64,000 nt of DNA from Trichocoleus sp. FACHB-46. GTDB taxonomy: Bacteria > Cyanobacteriota > Cyanobacteriia > FACHB-46. Positions 37,283-46,282 of the stretch are shown here, in pieces. The DNA lies in contig NZ_JACJOD010000014.1 of NCBI RefSeq assembly GCF_014695385.1, forward strand, positions 230,026-294,025. The letters are read 5' to 3'. Under the pieces are notes generated by a model. The model saw only the letters and a program-made list of their open reading frames with translations, made no database searches and was not told the origin of the DNA. Both the position numbers and the translations under genes were made by a program. How positions within the stretch are numbered: the first letter of the stretch is position 1; each line of letters starts with the position of its first letter.

Positions 37283-39589
37283 ATGAATTGGCGGTGTGCT
37301 GCTAAAGGTTTCGTTTCATTCCTAGTAGCAGTCAGTTTGGTGATGGGCCTAGTAAGCTGTGGCGATCGCTCCGAAGCGCGACTTCCTAGTCCCGCCGGAT
37401 CTCCTCAACTTGTAGGAAAAGCAGGCAAAGTCTCAGAAGTTTCTCCGCCGGAAGTCATTCAAACACTGCGGCAAAGCTTAGAAAAATATCAGCCTCAAGT
37501 CTCGATTCTTAGCCCTCGCCCGAGTGAAGTGCTGGAAGACAACACTGTATCGGTGCGATTCCAAGTCACAGATTTACCTCTATTCAAAGATGCTCAACTG
37601 GGTCTGGGGCCACATTTACATGTGATTTTAGACAATGAGCCTTATGAGGCTGTTTATAACGCTGAGCAACCTTTGATCTTGAAAGATGTAGCACCCGGAA
37701 CTCATACGCTACGAGTCTTTGCCTCACGGCCCTGGCATGAAAGCTTTAAGAATGAGGGTGCTTACGCTCAAACCACTTTTCATGTCTTTACTAAGACCCA
37801 AGAAAATACGCCAGATTTAGAACAACCGCTGCTAACTTATAGCCGCCCCAAGGGAGAGTATGGCGCTGAGCCAATCATGCTCGACTTCTACCTCACGAAT
37901 GCGCCTTTACATTTAGTAGCGCAGGAAGAAGACGATGACGACATCTCCGATTGGCGGATTCGTTGCACGATCAATGGCGAGAGCTTTATCTTCGAGCGCT
38001 GGCAACCGCTTTACCTCAAAGGTTTTCAGCCCGGTAAAAACTGGGTACAGCTAGAGTTGCTGGATGAGAAGAGTAAGCCGATTGGGAATGCCTTTAACAA
38101 TACGGTGCGACTAATTACTTACGAACTCAACGGCCAAGATACTCTGTCTAAGCTGGTCCGAGGCGAAATTTCGGCAGAACAAGCGCGGGGCATTGTTGAT
38201 CCAAACTATAAGTTGCAAATTCCCGCGCCTGAACCTGAGGCGATCGCGCCAGTACCCAGTAGCCCTGCCGTAGACGAGCAGCCAGTAGACGAGTTGCCGG
38301 AAGAACAACCAGAAGAGCAATTCTCTCCCACACCTTTTACAGAAACTCTGCCTGAGCCAAAGGCCAACCAATCTCCTGCTCCACCTCAAATTCAGCAACC
38401 AGAGGCTCCCAAGCCAGGTGGCTACTTCAATCGCTTCCGGAGTCCGGCTGCTCCGATTTACACCACCCCGAAGCCAAACTTCGTCCCTAGAAGTAAGCCC
38501 GAGGTGATTGAGACTCCTGCGCCTGAGACTCTCCCAGAAACTCAGCCAGAACCAGCGATCGCACCTTCTCCAGAGCCACTGGAATCTATCCCTCCTTCTA
38601 TACCTGAGGAAGAAACAGAATCACCAGCAGTAACCACAGAGCCGCTAGAGACTGCAAAGCCCAAATCAGGTGGTTTCTTCAACCGCTTCCGTCGATCAGC
38701 ACCTAGCCCTGTGATTCCAGTTCCTACTGATGCGCCCACTTTGCCAGACTTACTGGAAGCTCCAACTCCAGAAACTTCTAGTGACATAGAGCCAACCCCT
38801 GCTGCGACTCGTACTGCATCGCCTGAAGCTGCTGAGGAGCCCGCTAAGGTTGAAACACCTGCAACTTCCAAGCCAACTGGGTTCTTTAATCTCCGTCCGC
38901 CTGCTCCCAGCCTCGCGCCAGAGATCATCGCACCAGAGGTCACAGAAACTCCAGTCGTAGAGCCAGCAGTCCCAACTGACACGGCTGAATCTGCTCCAGT
39001 GGAGACGGAAATTCCAGCAATAGAGGCAGAGCCGCAAGCTCAACCGACTGAATCTAAACCGGGTGGCTTCTTTAATCGTTTGCGGAATTTAGTGCCTGCT
39101 CCAGCTGCGCCTCCAGCACCAGAGGCGATCGAGGCTCCAGAAATAACTCCTGGCGTAGAAGCTGCGGAACCCGCGATCGCTCCTAGCCTAGAGCCGTCTG
39201 TAGCAGAGCCTGAAGTCCCAGAGCCAACGCTGGAGTCTAAGTACGGAGACATTTTTGAGCGGCTGCACCAGGCAACTCCTGCTCCTGTGATGCCTGCGCC
39301 AATTGTGACTCCTGCCTTGCCAGAGGTTGTGGTGCCAAAGCCCAAGCCTACGCTACCGCAGCAGACAGCTCCAACGATTCGTAAACGTTCGCAGCCAGCA
39401 CCGATTGCACCTGCTGCGCCCAAGGAAGTGCCTATCATTCAAGCACCAGAGCAGTCCGATCGCGTACAGCAACTGCGCGAGAAGTTTGCGGCTCCCAGCT
39501 TACCTGCAACTACTGATTCGCCCGATAGCAGTACAGAAGTTGAGGCTGGCAGTTCGGTTGACAACGTAGAATCTCTCGAAACTCCTTAA
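37283..39589 (+). CDS. Lipoprotein with a disordered tail carrying a repeated FNRFR-type motif
   Basis: The protein is 768 residues. Residues 1-26 are a lipoprotein signal (hydrophobic core, then LVSC with Cys26). A folded N-terminal region (about 40-290) has strand-rich segments (VSILSPRPSEVLEDNTVSVRF, LHVILDNEPYEAVYN, GTHTLRVFASRPWHESF), like an immunoglobulin-fold domain pair. The rest (about 300-768) is rich in Pro, Glu, Ala, Thr and Ser and predicted disordered. Five copies of a short motif lie in it: PGGYFNRFR, SGGFFNRFR, PTGFFNLRP, PGGFFNRLR and a diverged YGDIFERLH. No family is recognised for the tail. A GTG at 37274 is three codons upstream; the ATG is used. Confidence 0.72.
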   Translation: MNWRCAAKGFVSFLVAVSLVMGLVSCGDRSEARLPSPAGSPQLVGKAGKVSEVSPPEVIQTLRQSLEKYQPQVSILSPRPSEVLEDNTVSVRFQVTDLPLFKDAQLGLGPHLHVILDNEPYEAVYNAEQPLILKDVAPGTHTLRVFASRPWHESFKNEGAYAQTTFHVFTKTQENTPDLEQPLLTYSRPKGEYGAEPIMLDFYLTNAPLHLVAQEEDDDDISDWRIRCTINGESFIFERWQPLYLKGFQPGKNWVQLELLDEKSKPIGNAFNNTVRLITYELNGQDTLSKLVRGEISAEQARGIVDPNYKLQIPAPEPEAIAPVPSSPAVDEQPVDELPEEQPEEQFSPTPFTETLPEPKANQSPAPPQIQQPEAPKPGGYFNRFRSPAAPIYTTPKPNFVPRSKPEVIETPAPETLPETQPEPAIAPSPEPLESIPPSIPEEETESPAVTTEPLETAKPKSGGFFNRFRRSAPSPVIPVPTDAPTLPDLLEAPTPETSSDIEPTPAATRTASPEAAEEPAKVETPATSKPTGFFNLRPPAPSLAPEIIAPEVTETPVVEPAVPTDTAESAPVETEIPAIEAEPQAQPTESKPGGFFNRLRNLVPAPAAPPAPEAIEAPEITPGVEAAEPAIAPSLEPSVAEPEVPEPTLESKYGDIFERLHQATPAPVMPAPIVTPALPEVVVPKPKPTLPQQTAPTIRKRSQPAPIAPAAPKEVPIIQAPEQSDRVQQLREKFAAPSLPATTDSPDSSTEVEAGSSVDNVESLETP

Positions 39590-39621
39590 AAACTTTGGGG
39601 CTTGATTGCTAGGAGATACTC

Positions 39622-41151
39622 ATGCCTCGCGTTAGAGCCCCAGAACTCCCACAAGACCGACCTTGGTTGAACACAGCTCATCCTTTGACGCTGCGATCGC
39701 TCCGGGGTCGGTTTGTTTTATTAGACTTTTGGACCTACGGCTGCATCAACTGTCTTCATGTTCTGCCAACTGTGAAATACCTGGAGCAGAAGTACAAAGA
39801 CAGCCTCACAGTGATTGGAGTTCACTCCGCTAAATTTACCAACGAGCAAGAGCTAAACAGCATCCGTCAGGCAGTTCTGCGCTACGACGTTGAACATCCG
39901 GTGCTGGTAGACAGTGAGTTTGAAGTTTGGCAGCAGTACGCGGTTCGAGCTTGGCCCACTCTAGTCATCATTGACCCTGCTGGGTATGTGCGGCATTCTT
40001 TGACTGGGGAAGTCAGCTGCGATCGCCTAGAAGCTTTACTAGACGAGCTATTCCAAAACTCTCAAACTCAAGAAACTTTGCGCTTAAAAGAACTGAGCTT
40101 TACCCTCGAAAAGCAACAGCAAACCCTGACCAGCTCTCTTGCTTTTCCGGGCAAAGTTTTAGTTGGGCAGGTGGGGACAGAAGTTTGGTTATTTGTGGCT
40201 GACTCTGGTCACCATCGGCTAGTTATAGCGACGCTGACAGGTGAAGTGCGACATGTGATCGGGACTGGGGAACCGGGGTTAGTGGATGGCACTTTTGCAG
40301 AAGCAAAATTTTTGGGGCCTCAAGGGATGAGTCTTGACTCAGACCAGTTGATTCTCTATGTAGCCGATGCCGAAAACCATGCACTGCGTCGTGTTGACTT
40401 GAGGCAACAACGGGTAGATACGATCGCTGGCACCGGAATCCAAAACCGTTTAATTCGACCTCAGCAAGGATTGGCTTTAGAAACGCCGTTAAATTCTCCC
40501 TGGGATGTCGAAAAAGTAGGCGATCGCCTCTTCATTGCGATGGCAGGGCCACATCAAATTTGGGTCATGCGCTTATTAACTGGATTTATCGAGACATATG
40601 CAGGTAGTGGCGCAGAAGCAGGGGTCGATGGAGAGCCGACGCAGGCAGCTTTTGCTCAGCCCAGCGGTATCACTACAGATGGGCAGGAACTCTGTGTAGC
40701 TGATAGTGAAATCAGCGCCATTCGGGGCATAGGCTTAGGCCCAAACTATCAAGTTAGGACCATCTGTGGCAGCGGAGAGTTATTTAGCTTCGGTGACGTA
40801 GATGGCATAGGGGAAGCGGCGCGCCTTCAGCATTGTTTAGGCATTACCTATGCTCAAGGAAACTTGTGGGTTGCAGACACCTACAATCACAAAATTAAGC
40901 GAGTTGACCTAAGCACTCAACATTGTCAAACTTTGGTGGGCAATGGACAAGCTGGGCATCAAGATCGGCAAGGTACTGATAGCTCTTTTGCCGAACCCTC
41001 TGGTCTCAGTATTTGGGGCGATCGCCTGTATGTAGCGGATACCAACAACCATGCCATTCGCTGCGTTGCCCTGGATACCTTAAGTGTCTCGACCTTGACT
41101 TTTCCTGGCTTGTGCAGTCCAACTCTTTGTTGGCCAGACTTCACCCTCTAG
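39622..41151 (+). CDS. Thioredoxin-like and NHL-repeat protein (NHLRC2/SOQ1-like)
   Basis: The protein has 509 residues. Residues about 1-150 form a TlpA-like thioredoxin domain with the redox pair Cys41-Ile-Asn-Cys44 in WTYGCINC. Residues about 170-505 form an NHL beta-propeller with repeated NHAIR/NHxLR-type blades (for example VADAENHALRRVDLR, VADTYNHKIKRVDL, VADTNNHAIRCVAL). The same domain pair is found in human NHLRC2 and in the lumenal part of the plant photoprotection regulator SOQ1; the link is by architecture only. No signal peptide is visible. The ATG at 39622 has AGGAGA seven bases upstream. It converges on the KaiB-domain gene with a gap of seven bases. Confidence 0.85.
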   Translation: MPRVRAPELPQDRPWLNTAHPLTLRSLRGRFVLLDFWTYGCINCLHVLPTVKYLEQKYKDSLTVIGVHSAKFTNEQELNSIRQAVLRYDVEHPVLVDSEFEVWQQYAVRAWPTLVIIDPAGYVRHSLTGEVSCDRLEALLDELFQNSQTQETLRLKELSFTLEKQQQTLTSSLAFPGKVLVGQVGTEVWLFVADSGHHRLVIATLTGEVRHVIGTGEPGLVDGTFAEAKFLGPQGMSLDSDQLILYVADAENHALRRVDLRQQRVDTIAGTGIQNRLIRPQQGLALETPLNSPWDVEKVGDRLFIAMAGPHQIWVMRLLTGFIETYAGSGAEAGVDGEPTQAAFAQPSGITTDGQELCVADSEISAIRGIGLGPNYQVRTICGSGELFSFGDVDGIGEAARLQHCLGITYAQGNLWVADTYNHKIKRVDLSTQHCQTLVGNGQAGHQDRQGTDSSFAEPSGLSIWGDRLYVADTNNHAIRCVALDTLSVSTLTFPGLCSPTLCWPDFTL

Positions 41152-41158
41152 TTCTTAG

Positions 41159-41944
41159 CTAGCTATCTGGTGTGCCAAGGACCTGTAGAATTCGGTTCAC
41201 ATTATCTAGCTCTCCCACAATGCGCCGCACTGGATGAGGCCATACTCGCACCAGTGTTGGTGTAGCAGAAACTTGGTCTGTCTCAGCTTGTTCGGGGTGC
41301 TTCAGAATATCAATGACCTTGAGTGTATAGGGGTGATGCAGCGAATTCTCTAAAAGTTCATGCAAGGTTTGTAGAGTTCGCTCAGTTGCCGCACTATGTC
41401 CAGATACAAACAATCGGAGCACATATCCCTGGGTGGTGCGCTTAGATGCCACAGGCGTCTCATCTAGCTCATGGAGCGATCGCGACGGTGCCGTAGCAGC
41501 ACTTTCCCAACGAGAAAAGTTTTGGTCGAAACGGACAATTAATTCATGCGATTCCCACAGTTGGGGAAATTGGCGGCGATAAGCGGCCAAAACCATAGGG
41601 TCACATAAGCCATCAGCGATCGCCACAGGTTGCCAAGCTAAATGTTTGGTTTCAAATAAAGCATTGAGCAAGGCTTGATGACGTAAAACCGGCGGATAAG
41701 CTTCTGCAAACACGCGCACCTGCTTAGTTTGAGGATCAAGCCAGCGATCGATCGTGGCAGTGTAGCAAGGAACGAGAAAGTGAGGCGGTTCCGGTAAGCG
41801 CAAAATTTCTTGCAAAGCCACACATAAATGCAAATGCCAACGCTTTTGCTTGTTTGGATCGATGCAATAAATTAGATCCCCTTTAGGCGTAAATAGGGCA
41901 ATGCCTTTGAATAGTTGTGGCGGTGAAGAGCGAGCTTGATTCAA
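41159..41944 (-). CDS. KaiB-domain protein with N-terminal extension
   Basis: The protein is about 261 residues. The last 90 (about 173-257) form a KaiB/SasA-N-like thioredoxin fold: YVLRLFVSGHSAATERTLQTLHELLEN, YTLKVIDILKHPEQAETDQVSATPTLVRVWPHPVRRIVGEL. The first 150 residues are a separate domain (FKGIALFTPKGDLIYCIDP start). It lacks a histidine kinase, so it is not SasA, and is much longer than clock KaiB (about 100 residues). Long KaiB-like proteins are known in cyanobacteria but their role is not settled. The start is uncertain: the frame opens with a TTG at 41944 and no early ATG is available. Confidence 0.75.
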   Translation of the reverse strand: MNQARSSPPQLFKGIALFTPKGDLIYCIDPNKQKRWHLHLCVALQEILRLPEPPHFLVPCYTATIDRWLDPQTKQVRVFAEAYPPVLRHQALLNALFETKHLAWQPVAIADGLCDPMVLAAYRRQFPQLWESHELIVRFDQNFSRWESAATAPSRSLHELDETPVASKRTTQGYVLRLFVSGHSAATERTLQTLHELLENSLHHPYTLKVIDILKHPEQAETDQVSATPTLVRVWPHPVRRIVGELDNVNRILQVLGTPDS

Positions 41945-42020
41945 GAGATGTTTATGGCTAGGAGATCATGTATAGAAGTTGTAAGGATTTAATCTAGCAC
42001 TGCGCTGAACTAACCTATGG

Positions 42021-42057
42021 AAAAAAGCAACTACTTTCTAGGTGAAAGCAGTTGCTT
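42021..42057 (-). terminator. Rho-independent terminator of the pilT2-like gene
   Basis: The arms AAGCAACT...CTTTC and GAAAG...AGTTGCTT make a 13-base-pair stem with one mismatch and a five-base loop. On the minus strand it is followed by TTTTTT (42021-42026). It lies about 85 bases beyond the ATPase stop. Confidence 0.85.
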
Positions 42058-42141
42058 GAAGTGGATGACTAATGTAACAGAAACTCACGGGTAGGGTTAG
42101 AGAAAATACTTTTACCCTAAAGCTGAGTGAGTTGGCTCTTG

Positions 42142-43482
42142 CTAGATACGGCCTCTCAGGGTCATAGCCATTTCGTTCGCCTTAGGTGACGCTTCTAGTG
42201 CGGTTTCCTCAGTAATCCGACCTGCTTCGTAGAGTTTGTACAGCGACTGGTTCATCGTGCACATACCGTCAAAGGTACATTTCGGAATGATCGCCTCAAC
42301 TTCGTCCACTTCGCCCCGCTTAATGTAGTCACGGATGGCGTCAGTGTTGATCATGATTTCGTGAATCGCGGCCCGTTTGCCGTCGGTCGTCCGCACGAGA
42401 CCCTGAGCAATGACACCGATAAGAGACTCAGCTACCTGAATCCGCATGGGGCCTTGCTCCTCTGGGTTATAGAGGTTCAGAATCCGCTCAATCGTTTTCA
42501 CAGCGCTGTTGGTGTGCAAGGTACCAAACACTAAGTGACCTGTTTGCGCTGCCTTGAGTGCCGTGTTCACTGTCTCGCGATCGCGCATCTCCCCGATCAG
42601 GATGATGTCTGGATCTTCCCGCAAAGAGGCCTTTAGGGCGTTATCAAACTTGAGGGTGTTAATCCCGACTTCCCGTTGCTTGATCAGCGATCGCCGACTT
42701 TTGTGGACGAATTCAATCGGGTCCTCAATGGAGATGATGTTTTTCGGCATCTCCTTATTGATGTAGTCGATCATCGCCGCCATCGTGGTGGACTTACCGG
42801 AACCTGTTGGCCCTGTCACCAAGATCAAGCCTTTGTGGTAATGGCACAAATCGCGGAAGACCGGAGGTAGGCTGAGTTCCTCCATCGTCAGGATCTTCAC
42901 CGGAATCAATCGCAGCACCATTGCAGGGCCGTGTAGGGAATCAAAAATATTGATCCGGATGCGGGCAAAGTCGTACTGAGAGGCACCGTCAAAATCTAGC
43001 GTGTCTTGAAAACGCCGAATTTCCTCATCAGACAAAATCTCTCGCAACCAACTCATAAAGGTGGCTTCATCTGTAACGGGGTAGTTCGTCGTGTCAATTT
43101 CTCCCCGGTTCCGGAAGCGCGGAGTTTCACCAACTCCCAAGTGAACGTCAGAAAAGCCTTTATCGTAAGCTTCCCGGACCAACTGCTCTAGGGTGGGTGC
43201 GCCAGTATTGGTTTTGCGAGCCGCATTAGGAGAACTCGGTGGCGCACCAGGACGGTGCCCCGCAGGAGATCCAGGAGGCGCTGGGGGAGGAGCCATTGGG
43301 GGCGGCGCAGGGTTTTGAGCTGCGGTAGCCGTTGGCATAGGCATCGTCTGGGGAGACATTTGCTGAGTAGCCCCTGTAGGTACAGTAGTGGCAGCAGACC
43401 GCATGGGAGGTGGAGGCGGTGGAGGTACGCGGGGACCAGGAGCAGGGGGCGGCGAGATGGGTGGGCGCTGTGATTCTGTCAT
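42142..43482 (-). CDS. pilT2: PilT-type twitching motility ATPase, PilT2-like
   Basis: The 446-residue secretion ATPase has a Pro-rich disordered head (about 1-90, with an uninterrupted run of Pro at 20-26), a PilT N-domain (about 95-205), Walker A GPTGSGKST (about 224-232), the SIEDPIEFVH Asp box, the Walker B-like DIILIGEMRD, and the His box TGHLVFGTLHTNSA. PilT retracts type IV pili. Cyanobacteria often have two; the Pro-rich head and the lack of pilB/pilC neighbours suggest PilT2 (linked to phototaxis direction in Synechocystis), which is an inference. The ATG at 43482 is preceded by AGAGAAG. Confidence 0.88.
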   Translation of the reverse strand: MTESQRPPISPPPAPGPRVPPPPPPPMRSAATTVPTGATQQMSPQTMPMPTATAAQNPAPPPMAPPPAPPGSPAGHRPGAPPSSPNAARKTNTGAPTLEQLVREAYDKGFSDVHLGVGETPRFRNRGEIDTTNYPVTDEATFMSWLREILSDEEIRRFQDTLDFDGASQYDFARIRINIFDSLHGPAMVLRLIPVKILTMEELSLPPVFRDLCHYHKGLILVTGPTGSGKSTTMAAMIDYINKEMPKNIISIEDPIEFVHKSRRSLIKQREVGINTLKFDNALKASLREDPDIILIGEMRDRETVNTALKAAQTGHLVFGTLHTNSAVKTIERILNLYNPEEQGPMRIQVAESLIGVIAQGLVRTTDGKRAAIHEIMINTDAIRDYIKRGEVDEVEAIIPKCTFDGMCTMNQSLYKLYEAGRITEETALEASPKANEMAMTLRGRI

Positions 43483-43922
43483 ATACTACTTCTCTACAAG
43501 AACGCTGAGATGCAAACAACCCGTAGAAGTCTGTCAAGCCGATGCAGATTTGACTGGGAAAGCTTCAATCTCCCGACTGCCTTAACTTCCTGGATGAAAG
43601 GCTTGACTTTTTTGTCAGGATACGCAACTACCTATCATTCCATAGAGTAACTGCAAAACTTTTCTAACGTATATACCTAAGCCAAAGATTTTGGTCGAAA
43701 GCATTTTACTGACTTCCATCTTGCTCAGGGTTCCCCCGTAACTTTGTCAAAGTATCAAAGAGATTGAAATTACTGTGTCCCATGTCTTGGGGAAGCAGCA
43801 ACAGGCAGGTATAGGAGAGTCAGGTATCGGGTATAAGTGTTATGAAGTGAGGCAGGTTGGTAGAGGCGATTAGCCTAGGAAAAGCCTTTGCGTGAGTTGT
43901 TATTTACAAGCGATTCAGTTCA
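43483..43922. other. Divergent spacer between pilT2-like gene and wecB
   Basis: About 440 bases with no gene seen. It should contain both promoters. The short word CAGGTAT occurs twice at about 43813 and 43829, followed by a TATAAG box. No structured RNA or tRNA was recognised. Confidence 0.35.
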
Positions 43923-45035
43923 ATGCAGCAATTTCCCATTCGAGTTTGCGTGACGTTAGGCACCCGCCCCGAAGCCATCAAAATGGCCCCCGTAATTCAA
44001 CAGTTTCGGCGTTCTGAGCGTTTCGACACGCAAGTAGTTTTGACAGGTCAACATCGAGAAATGGTTGCACAAGTGATGCAACTGTTTGACTTGCAAGCCG
44101 ATCAAGACTTGGCAATTATGCAACCTCAGCAAACTCTCACTGATATTACTTGCCGCAGTTTGCAAGGGCTAGAGCGTCTATTTAAGGAAATTGAGCCGCA
44201 AATTGTTTTAGTACAAGGCGATACTACTACAGCATTTGCTGCCGCTCTGGCAGCGTTCTACCAAAAAATCCCGGTGGGTCATGTGGAAGCGGGTTTGCGC
44301 ACGGATGACCTCTACAACCCTTATCCCGAAGAAGCGAATCGTCGGTTGATTTCGCAGTTGACTCAGCTGCATTTTGCCCCGACGACTCTGGCTGTAGAGC
44401 ATTTACAACGCTCTGGTGTGGTAGGCGAAATTCACCAAACAGGTAATACGGTGATTGATGCTTTGCTATCTGTGGCAGCGCAGCACCCTGTTTGTAATAT
44501 TCCAGGCTTAAACTGGCAGCAACATCGAGTGCTGCTGGCAACAGTACACCGCCGAGAAAACTGGGGTGAGCCGTTGCAAGATATTGGTCAGGGGTTTTTA
44601 GAAATTCTCGATAAGTTCCCTGACACCGCTTTATTGCTACCGCTACACCGCAATCCGACCGTGCGAGAACCCTTGCAAGCTCTTTTAGGCAAGCATCCTA
44701 GGGCTTTTTTGACTGAACCGCTAGATTATGCTGATTTAGTGGGGGCGATCCAACGTTGCTATTTGCTACTGACAGACTCCGGCGGACTGCAAGAAGAAGC
44801 ACCTAGCTTAGGTAAGCCTGTATTGGTCTTGCGCGAAACCACAGAACGGCCCGAAGCGATCGCGGCTGGCACGGCTAAGCTAGTAGGCACACAACCAGCG
44901 GACATCATCAATGCAGCGACCGACCTCTTGAGTCATCCTACTGCTTATGAAAAGATGGCAACTGCCGTTAATCCCTTTGGAGATGGACGAGCAGCTGAGC
45001 GGATTCTAAAAATTGTGACTCAGTATTTTGAATAA
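43923..45035 (+). CDS. wecB: UDP-N-acetylglucosamine 2-epimerase (non-hydrolysing)
   Basis: The 370-residue GT-B-fold enzyme interconverts UDP-GlcNAc and UDP-ManNAc, a precursor for surface polysaccharides. Family motifs: GTRPEAIKMAPV (about 13-24), TGQHREMV, VLVQGDTTTAFAAALAAF, VGHVEAGLRT, the TVHRRENWG loop, and LLLTDSGGLQEEAPSLGKPVLVLRETTERPE. The length is standard. No polysaccharide genes adjoin it. The ATG at 43923 is the natural start. Confidence 0.95.
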   Translation: MQQFPIRVCVTLGTRPEAIKMAPVIQQFRRSERFDTQVVLTGQHREMVAQVMQLFDLQADQDLAIMQPQQTLTDITCRSLQGLERLFKEIEPQIVLVQGDTTTAFAAALAAFYQKIPVGHVEAGLRTDDLYNPYPEEANRRLISQLTQLHFAPTTLAVEHLQRSGVVGEIHQTGNTVIDALLSVAAQHPVCNIPGLNWQQHRVLLATVHRRENWGEPLQDIGQGFLEILDKFPDTALLLPLHRNPTVREPLQALLGKHPRAFLTEPLDYADLVGAIQRCYLLLTDSGGLQEEAPSLGKPVLVLRETTERPEAIAAGTAKLVGTQPADIINAATDLLSHPTAYEKMATAVNPFGDGRAAERILKIVTQYFE

Positions 45036-45101
45036 TTCAGAATTTTGATTATTTAGGTCTGAGTAATTTAGCTCGGTGGCCTGAAAAAGCACAGCAGCAA
45101 C

Positions 45102-45392
45102 TCAATCTTCGTCAGGTAAATCAACTTGGCGGGGGCGCTGCTGATCTAACAAACTTTGTTTAGAGGCTTTGAGCTGCTGCCATAACTTCTGAATTTCCTC
45201 ATAAGCTTCTGTCGGAGAAATTTTGCCGCCTGCTTCTAAGCCACAAATAATGGAAACCCGTTGAGTAAACTCTTGCAAGTTGGCATTAAAGGCTAAATAT
45301 TCGGGTGTGAACTCACCGTAATACCGCCCGGTTGGATAGAAAAACTTGTCCTTATTGGTATTGATGCCTGTATTGTCCACCACAACAATCAC
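45102..45392 (-). CDS. DUF7219 family small protein
   Basis: The protein has up to 96 residues and a conserved core FFYPTGRYYGEFTPEYLAFNANLQEFTQRVSIICGLE, then a helical GGKISPTEAYEEIQKLWQQLKASKQSL segment. It resembles a small cyanobacterial family of unknown function (DUF7219). The start is doubtful: GTG codons occur at residues 1, 4 and 5, and the conserved part begins only at about residue 17. The C-terminal tail is charged. It converges on wecB. Confidence 0.65.
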   Translation of the reverse strand: MIVVVDNTGINTNKDKFFYPTGRYYGEFTPEYLAFNANLQEFTQRVSIICGLEAGGKISPTEAYEEIQKLWQQLKASKQSLLDQQRPRQVDLPDED

Positions 45393-45668
45393 CCCAGCAA
45401 TATAGTTCAGTACTTCACGCGCTAACCTTAGTTTGCCCAGAGGAAGCTTTTCTTTGACACTGTCTTAGTAAGCATCCCTTGACATCAATCTAGAGGTTGT
45501 CAGCCGGAAATTCAGTGAACTAGTAGGATGAGGAGTTGAAGGCCAAGCGATCGCAAATGTAAGTATTACTGAAATTTAGCTAATTTTTATTTACACAGAT
45601 CGCTAGCGCTAATCTTAAAGAGTGGTTTATAGGACTATTGCTTAGCCTAATTTGACCGCTGATTAGAT

Positions 45669-46187
45669 TTATTCCACTGTTCTATTTACGTGATCTTCAT
45701 CACTTAAAAAAGCTTTGATTATTTCAATCGCTGCAATTGGCTGCTCCACGACAGATACTAATTCGGGAGCTAGACCTTTAAAGAAGGTTTGGCTAGAGGC
45801 GTTTTTATTTAACAAAATCACCTTTTTCTGAGCTTTAAGGGCTAAGGCAATTTCTGAAGCAGTTCCTGCGCCCATGCCACAGGCAACGACCACTTGGCTA
45901 GAGAGCACATTAATGTTGTTGCGGGCGCTCCCCATGCCTGTCAAGACAGGAATATCGACTGCCTCTGACATTGCTGCCCTGGCAGCGCTGGGCAAAATTC
46001 CTACCGTCAGTCCGCCTGCTTGTTTTGCACCTTGACTCGCAGCCTGCATTACGCCAGTATTGCGTCCACCCGTGAGCAGCACCCACCCTTCTGTGGCAAT
46101 CAACTGACCGACTGTATAGGCATTCTGCAGGTCTATGGCAGTTGCCTCAGACCCAGGCCCCATCACTCCGATCACAACTTTGGGCAT
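45669..46187 (-). CDS. TIGR00725 family protein (LOG-like Rossmann fold)
   Basis: The 172-residue protein has the lysine-decarboxylase-like/LOG Rossmann fold. GVMGPGSEAT (about 7-16), LLTGGRNTGVMQAASQGAKQAGGLTVGILP (about 37-66) and CGMGAGTASEIALALK (about 103-118) align with the nucleotide-binding loops and the GxGTxxE site of cytokinin riboside phosphoribohydrolases. The TIGR00725 branch is diverged and its substrate unknown. The start is an ATG. A long inverted repeat separates it from the amidase gene upstream. Confidence 0.8.
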   Translation of the reverse strand: MPKVVIGVMGPGSEATAIDLQNAYTVGQLIATEGWVLLTGGRNTGVMQAASQGAKQAGGLTVGILPSAARAAMSEAVDIPVLTGMGSARNNINVLSSQVVVACGMGAGTASEIALALKAQKKVILLNKNASSQTFFKGLAPELVSVVEQPIAAIEIIKAFLSDEDHVNRTVE

Positions 46188-46214
46188 AATTTTGCTGCTA
46201 GTGGTGTGAAGGGC

Positions 46215-46249
46215 AATTTGAGAGATTTTAGGTGCACCTCTCTCAAATT
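46215..46249. repeat. Perfect 11-bp inverted repeat between amidase and LOG-like genes
   Basis: AATTTGAGAGA (46215-46225) and TCTCTCAAATT (46239-46249) are perfectly complementary around a 13-base loop that contains the palindrome GGTGCACC. No U-run follows on either strand. It could be an mRNA-stability hairpin, an operator or a weak terminator. Confidence 0.6.
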
Positions 46250-46282
46250 CAAATCTTAGGATTCAATCTGAAGGCGTTCCAG

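Noticed and set aside
38542..39438. Gly/Ser-rich minus-strand frames opposite the lipoprotein gene
   Set aside because: They are reverse readings of Pro/Glu/Ala-rich codons and have no independent start signals.
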